Positions 59,802 to 64,000 of a DNA stretch of 64,000 bases are shown one piece after another. A program made the position numbers and the translations under genes. This DNA is from a bacterium OL-1 (GTDB lineage Bacteria; Actinomycetota; Coriobacteriia; Coriobacteriales; Atopobiaceae): contig LM994625.1 of assembly GCA_000752675.2 (NCBI GenBank), forward strand, positions 183,030 to 247,029. The letters are read 5' to 3'. The notes below the pieces were generated by a model that had not been told where the DNA came from, did no database searches, and saw only the letters and a program-made list of their open reading frames with translations. How positions within the stretch are numbered: the first letter of the stretch is position 1; each line of letters opens with the position of its first letter.

Positions 59802-61202
59802 CTAGTGCGCCGAGCTCCACATGCAGTAGCGCTCGAAGTCCGCGCTGGACCCCACCTGCCGCGTGTTCACTCGCACCGTAAGGCTCCCGTCCGCCGGAAC
59901 AGCGCACGTCACCGTTGCGTCGCTGCTCCAGTCGCGCAGCACGCCCGTCACGTTACCGCCCGCGTCGCACAGGCAGAACTGATACTCCACCTGCACGTTC
60001 GTTCCCGTGTACGGCGTAGCGCAAAGCGTCGCCATCCCATCCTCGACGCTTCCGTCAAGCGTCACCGCCGAGATGTAGCCGATGGATGCCAGGTATTCGG
60101 ACCAGTCGTCATACGAGTAGGACAGCCCCGAGACGTCCTCGTCAGCATCAAGGCGCCCCAGGTAATCCGCAAGCTTTGCCGAGAAGCCCTCCGCGCCGGT
60201 GGCATTAAGGTGCTCGCCATCCGCAAAGTCCTCTGCCGCCGGTGCGTAATAGCTGGCCTTGAGGAGGTTCGCGTCGAGATACACGCCACCTCCGGACTCG
60301 ACCGCGTAGCGCATCCGCGACATCTGCTCTGGGTACTTCTCGCCGTAGCACAGCACGTTGAAGGCAGGCCGCGGCGTGGCCACCACCACAAGCTGCACGT
60401 CGTTCTCGCGGCAGAGGTCGACGATCTTCTGGAGCGTCGCCATGTTCGCGTCGGTGAAGTCTGCAATTCCGTGCTTGGTGGGAGACATGGCCTCCCCAGC
60501 CTTGCTCGTGTCCAGCTGGTAGCTGTAGTTGCCGTACCCCTTCCCTACGTAGGTCCAGGCAGAGTCCCGGACCTCCGCCGCCTCGATGGTGGTTGTTCCG
60601 TCAAGGCGCATGCGCACGTTGTCCGCAATCGACCCGAGCCCGCCCTTCACGTGCGCAAGGGTCCAAGGGAAGAGAACCTCCAGGAACTTCGTTGTGGAGG
60701 GGAATCCAGGCGTCGTGAGCAGCCAGGCGTAGTCCCCAATCGCCTTGGGCAGCGACTCGTGGGCAGCCTTTGCCTGAACAAAGGTGACGGTGCCCTTGTC
60801 CCAGGGGTCAAGCGACATGGTCTCGTAGTCCACGCCCATGATCACCCGATGAACGTGGTGGCTGGAGATAGCCTCACTCACGGCCAGGTAGGTGTTCTCT
60901 ATCGGCTGGGCGGGCGTCGCGAGCGAGAAGGTGCTCGTGCCCCGCGCACTGTCAAGCACGTTGGGGTCGACGCAGCGCTGTCCCGTCGAGGACCCAACGA
61001 TCACGGTGTCGATGTCCTGATTGTCTGCCGCAGCGTACTCGGACCAAACGACTTCGCTCGTGGAGCCAAAGGGAAAGAGCGCGTAGACGAGAAGCACGTC
61101 CAGGCCAACCACAATGCCAACGATGACCAGGGTCTCAACGACGCGGCGCAGCACGCTCCGCGGCCGCTTGGGGGTGCCATTATCCGCCCTTCTCGATGTC
61201 AC
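59802..61202 (-). CDS. Membrane-anchored SGNH-like acyltransfer protein (paralogue 2)
   Basis: A 466-residue protein with one N-terminal transmembrane helix (about 20-42) and a large extracytoplasmic domain. IDTVIVGSSTGQRCVDPNVLD holds the block I-like serine, VVVATPRPAFNVLCYGEKYP is mid-domain, and DFADGEHLNATGAEGFS provides a DxxH-type block V. It resembles DltD/AlgJ-type proteins that act with MBOAT acyltransferases. Start is a GTG preceded by GGAGGAGG. It is the third gene after the MBOAT gene and is homologous over its whole length to the preceding gene. Confidence 0.78.
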   Translation of the reverse strand: MTSRRADNGTPKRPRSVLRRVVETLVIVGIVVGLDVLLVYALFPFGSTSEVVWSEYAAADNQDIDTVIVGSSTGQRCVDPNVLDSARGTSTFSLATPAQPIENTYLAVSEAISSHHVHRVIMGVDYETMSLDPWDKGTVTFVQAKAAHESLPKAIGDYAWLLTTPGFPSTTKFLEVLFPWTLAHVKGGLGSIADNVRMRLDGTTTIEAAEVRDSAWTYVGKGYGNYSYQLDTSKAGEAMSPTKHGIADFTDANMATLQKIVDLCRENDVQLVVVATPRPAFNVLCYGEKYPEQMSRMRYAVESGGGVYLDANLLKASYYAPAAEDFADGEHLNATGAEGFSAKLADYLGRLDADEDVSGLSYSYDDWSEYLASIGYISAVTLDGSVEDGMATLCATPYTGTNVQVEYQFCLCDAGGNVTGVLRDWSSDATVTCAVPADGSLTVRVNTRQVGSSADFERYCMWSSAH

Positions 61203-61255
61203 TAGATGCCTCCTCCGGCACGTACAGACAGCACAGGCAACGGTCGCCAGCGCAG

Positions 61256-62662
61256 TTAGTGTGGCAGCTCCTGCACGCAGTAGCGCTCGTAGTCCGAAGC
61301 CGAGCCCGCCTGCCGCGCGCAGACCATAACCGTACCGTGCGACCCGCGGGGCACGTCGCAGCTGTCCGAGCTGCTCCAGTCCTGGAGGACCGTCGTGCCG
61401 CCATCCTTGTCAACCAGCAGGAACCGGTACTCCACCTGCACGTCCGTTCCGGTGTAGGCCTGCGCCGTGACCGTTGCGGCGCCGCCGTCGCTCACGTCGA
61501 GGCGCGACATCACGGCAGAGATCTGGTGAATCGAGGCCAGGTACTGGTTCCAGCTGTCATAGGAGTACGAGAGGGACCCCACGTCCTGCCCCGCGTCGAG
61601 CGCCTGGAGCACCCCCGCGAATGCCTGTGAGAAGCGCGTGGCGCCGTCGTGGTTGAGGTGCTCGCCGTCGCCAAAGTCGGCGTCCTGGGGGCTGTACGTC
61701 TCGGCATGCAGCAGGTTGGCGTCCACAAAGGCGACGCCTTCCTGCTCCGTCACCTGCTGCAGGAGCGCCATCTGCTCCGGGTACTTCTCGCCGTAGACAA
61801 GCACGTTGAACGCAGGACGCGGCGTCACCACCACAACGAGCTGTACGTCGTTCTCGCGGCAGAGCCGGGCGATGGAGGCCACCTGGTCAAGGCAGGTCTC
61901 CTTGAAGTCGCCCAGGCCATGGATGGCAACAGAGGTGTCCTTTCTCGCCAGGGAGTAGTCGATGACGTTATCGTAGTTGCCGTAGCCGTTGCCATAGTAG
62001 GTCCAGCCGCCGTTCACGACCGCCGCCGCCTCTAGCGTGCTGTCACCGCTCAGGCGCTCGCGCACGTTTGCCACAACGCTTCCGGGGTCGAGCTTCACGT
62101 GGTTGTAGCCCCACGGGAAGAGCGCGCACAGCGAGTCCGCCCGCCCAAAGAAGGCGGGGCTCACAAGCAGCTTCCAGTAGTCTGCCACGGCCTGGGAAAG
62201 CGACTCGCCGTCCATCTTGGCGCGGGCGAAGGCAACATGCGAGCCTGCCCAGTTTTCGTTCGAGAGGGACTCGTAGTCCACGCCCAGAATCACGCGACGC
62301 ACGTGGTGGTCCTCGATGGCCTGCTTTGCCGCCGTGTAGGAGTCGTCGAGCGGCTGAGCGGGCGTGGCCATTGAGAAGGTGGTTGTGCCCAGCGTCGCGT
62401 CCAAGACGGCAGGGTCAAAGGCGCGCTGCGCCGTGGAGGAGCCCACCACAACGGTGTCGATGCTCTCCCCTGCCGCCGCGCGGTACTCGCTCCACATGAC
62501 GCTCGAGAGCGACCCGTACTGCTCGAGGGCAAACGAGCAGAGCGCGTCTACCGCAACGATAACGGCAAGCACGACGAGCGTCTCCACGACCTTCCTGCGC
62601 CAGCTGCGAGGAGCGGCGTCACGCGTTTCCCCGCCGGAGCGCCTCCCCCTAGAAGTTGGCAT
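61256..62662 (-). CDS. Membrane-anchored SGNH-like acyltransfer protein (paralogue 1)
   Basis: A 468-residue paralogue of the next gene: basic N-terminus, transmembrane helix about 24-45, IDTVVVGSSTAQRAFDPAVLD with candidate Ser, VVVVTPRPAFNVLVYGEKYPEQM and DFGDGEHLNHDGATRFS with the DxxH pair. Its ATG at 62662 lies inside the MBOAT gene (14-bp overlap), so synthesis is coupled to the acyltransferase. Role: probable acceptor or transferase step in O-acylation of a cell-surface glycan. Confidence 0.78.
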   Translation of the reverse strand: MPTSRGRRSGGETRDAAPRSWRRKVVETLVVLAVIVAVDALCSFALEQYGSLSSVMWSEYRAAAGESIDTVVVGSSTAQRAFDPAVLDATLGTTTFSMATPAQPLDDSYTAAKQAIEDHHVRRVILGVDYESLSNENWAGSHVAFARAKMDGESLSQAVADYWKLLVSPAFFGRADSLCALFPWGYNHVKLDPGSVVANVRERLSGDSTLEAAAVVNGGWTYYGNGYGNYDNVIDYSLARKDTSVAIHGLGDFKETCLDQVASIARLCRENDVQLVVVVTPRPAFNVLVYGEKYPEQMALLQQVTEQEGVAFVDANLLHAETYSPQDADFGDGEHLNHDGATRFSQAFAGVLQALDAGQDVGSLSYSYDSWNQYLASIHQISAVMSRLDVSDGGAATVTAQAYTGTDVQVEYRFLLVDKDGGTTVLQDWSSSDSCDVPRGSHGTVMVCARQAGSASDYERYCVQELPH

Positions 62663-64000
62663 ACATGAACCCCCCGGCAGCGTTCTGGGTGAGGAAGCTC
62701 GTGATGACGATGAGGCCAAGGACTGCAGAGTAGAACAGGCCGCGCACCACGCAGTTCCATCTCAGGATGTGCCCATCGACGTCCACGTCATTCTCCTGCA
62801 GGAGGCTCACGACAAAGACGAAGGCGCAGGCCACTGCCGTGAAGACCATGAACTTAAGGTCAGAGTCCCGCACGCCCACCTGCGCAAGCCACAGGAAGAA
62901 CTGCTGGGGCGCAAAGTTGGTGAGGGTGTTGCGCAGGCAGAGCAGGCTGTCGCCGAAGTCGTAGATGCGGTCGAAGTACCAGCCCACGTTGACCACCAGG
63001 AAGGTGCGCGCGACGCAGAGGACGCGGTGCGCGCGGCCCTCCGCGTCAACGCGCAGGGCCTCGTTCGCGCGGCGGAAGGCCGGGGCCAGCAGGTCGGCCA
63101 GCGCTATCACCAGGCCGTTGTAGAGGCCCCAGGCGACGTAGTGGGGCTCCGCCCCGTGCCAGAGGCCGACGACCAGGAACACGAGGAGGTTGGCCACGCA
63201 GGCGGGAAGGGTGCGGCCCAGGTGCTCGCCCAGGCGGGAGGCCCTGGCGCCGAGCGCGCGCATGGGGCGCGAGACCGCGAACGGGAAGAACACGTAGTCG
63301 CGCATCCAGGTGCCCAGGGTGATGTGCCAGCGGCGCCAGAAGTCGGCGAGGGAGACCGAGAAGTACGGCCGGCGGAAGTTCTCGGCCATGTCCACGCCGA
63401 AGAGCGAGGAGGCGGCCTCCACCATGTCGATGCCGCCGGAGAAGTCGCCGTACTGCTGGGCCGAGTAGAGCAGGATGCCGAAGACCACCACGCTGCCGGG
63501 GATGCCCGTGGTGACGTTTGAGAAGATGACCTCAATGACCCCCACCAGCATGTTCGCGATGGCAATCTTCTTCAGGGCGCCATAGCAAAAGCGCAGGATG
63601 GCGCGGTCATAACGAACCGAGCGCGCCTCGTGGTACTCCAGGAGCTGCGGGGAGAGCTGCGCGTACCTGTTGATGGGCCCCTGGATGACCTGCGGGAACC
63701 AGGACACGAAGAGCAGGTGCTTGAGGAAGTTCCCCTGCGGCTCGAAGCGGCCGTTGTAGGCGTCGACCACGTAGGAGACGGACTGGAAGGTGTAGAAGGA
63801 GATGCCCAGGGGCAGCAGCAGCCCCAGGCTGGCGGGCGAGGCCGCCAGCCCCACCTCGTAGAGCAGCACGTTCCAGTACTTGAGGTAGGCCAGTATCCCG
63901 AAGCATGCGAGGAGCGACGCCACCAGCACCGTCCTGCGGCGCCTGGCCCAGGCGGCCTTCACGGCCCTCCTCGCGGCGCGGTCCGGCGCGGCGGCGCGCT
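62649..64000 (-). CDS. MBOAT-family O-acyltransferase (AlgI/DltB-like), 5' end outside window
   Basis: About 450 codons are visible and the frame is open at the window edge; the N-terminal part (probably the first one or two helices) is missing. Visible motifs: LLLPLGISFYTFQSVSYVVD, FVSWFPQVIQGPINRY, NFRRPYFSVSLADFWRRWHI and the catalytic His in VGLWHGAEPHYVAWGLYNG. Such proteins move acyl groups across the membrane to alginate, teichoic acid or other glycans. Followed by two SGNH-like partners, the set forms a surface acylation module. Confidence 0.92.
   Translation of the reverse strand, partial: RAAAPDRAARRAVKAAWARRRRTVLVASLLACFGILAYLKYWNVLLYEVGLAASPASLGLLLPLGISFYTFQSVSYVVDAYNGRFEPQGNFLKHLLFVSWFPQVIQGPINRYAQLSPQLLEYHEARSVRYDRAILRFCYGALKKIAIANMLVGVIEVIFSNVTTGIPGSVVVFGILLYSAQQYGDFSGGIDMVEAASSLFGVDMAENFRRPYFSVSLADFWRRWHITLGTWMRDYVFFPFAVSRPMRALGARASRLGEHLGRTLPACVANLLVFLVVGLWHGAEPHYVAWGLYNGLVIALADLLAPAFRRANEALRVDAEGRAHRVLCVARTFLVVNVGWYFDRIYDFGDSLLCLRNTLTNFAPQQFFLWLAQVGVRDSDLKFMVFTAVACAFVFVVSLLQENDVDVDGHILRWNCVVRGLFYSAVLGLIVITSFLTQNAAGGFMYANF

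Overview
The window is a GC-rich (roughly 60-65 %), gene-dense bacterial chromosome segment. Gene content points to an anaerobic, fermentative member of the Coriobacteriia, probably the Olsenella/Atopobium side of the class: an [FeFe]-hydrogenase, a NifU-like/GGGtGRT pair, UPF0210, DegV, an ECF riboflavin importer, GH3/GH78/GH2 glycosidases and GAG/AAG-rich codon use. The genus is an inference. I see no rRNA, tRNA, insertion sequence, phage or CRISPR array; the segment looks like core chromosome with one accessory sugar-catabolic island.

Layout. 1-1.9 kb: tail of a DUF2974 membrane protein and a Phd/ParE-type toxin-antitoxin pair with a perfect 24-bp palindrome over its putative -10. 2.1-17.6 kb: a plant-rhamnoside island. 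rhaB-rhaA-rhaD lie divergent from a GPH-type symporter, followed by a GH2 beta-galactosidase, a GH78 alpha-L-rhamnosidase, a Tat-exported and membrane-anchored GH3 enzyme with reversed domain order, a small membrane partner and an RpiR regulator. 17.7-24 kb: TMEM175-like channel, ArfB-type release factor, BFD-DUF1653 fusion, HAD phosphatase, UPF0210, murB. 23.6-27 kb: FMN riboswitch and complete riboflavin ECF transporter. 27-34 kb: flavodoxin-like protein, YfbR nucleotidase, adenine deaminase, a TM protein with DATVY motifs, COG0523 GTPase, RsmJ-like methylase, ABC ATPase. 34-40.7 kb: threonine dehydratase and leuA-leuC-leuD-leuB behind a leucine-rich leader peptide and attenuator. 41-50 kb: SDR, nudC, degV, EamA exporter, NifU-like/GGGtGRT pair, an atypical aquaporin, murI, FKBP. 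50-58 kb: [FeFe]-hydrogenase with a NuoF/GltD-type flavoprotein, metY, fumC and a SixA-CHAD fusion. 58-64 kb: an esterase with a 170-residue Lys/Ala/Pro tail, and an MBOAT acyltransferase (cut by the window end) followed by two paralogous SGNH-like membrane proteins, a likely surface-glycan acylation module.

The most unusual material is intergenic. Two loci (18448-18697 and 40846-41086) share one architecture although their sequences differ: two direct units 40 bp apart, an AT-rich core, then two inverted units again exactly 40 bp apart. A second family of five long hairpins keeps the core ACCTGCGGAAACG while stems change with compensation. A third, tandem pair (30414-30520) shows covarying arms, and a 41-bp perfect palindrome (GATGAGACAAAGGGAC family) recurs three times, once supplying the stop codons of two convergent genes. 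Ten of twelve convergent gene junctions carry a long hairpin. The heptamer CTTCTCG/CGAGAAG is strikingly over-represented in genes and spacers.
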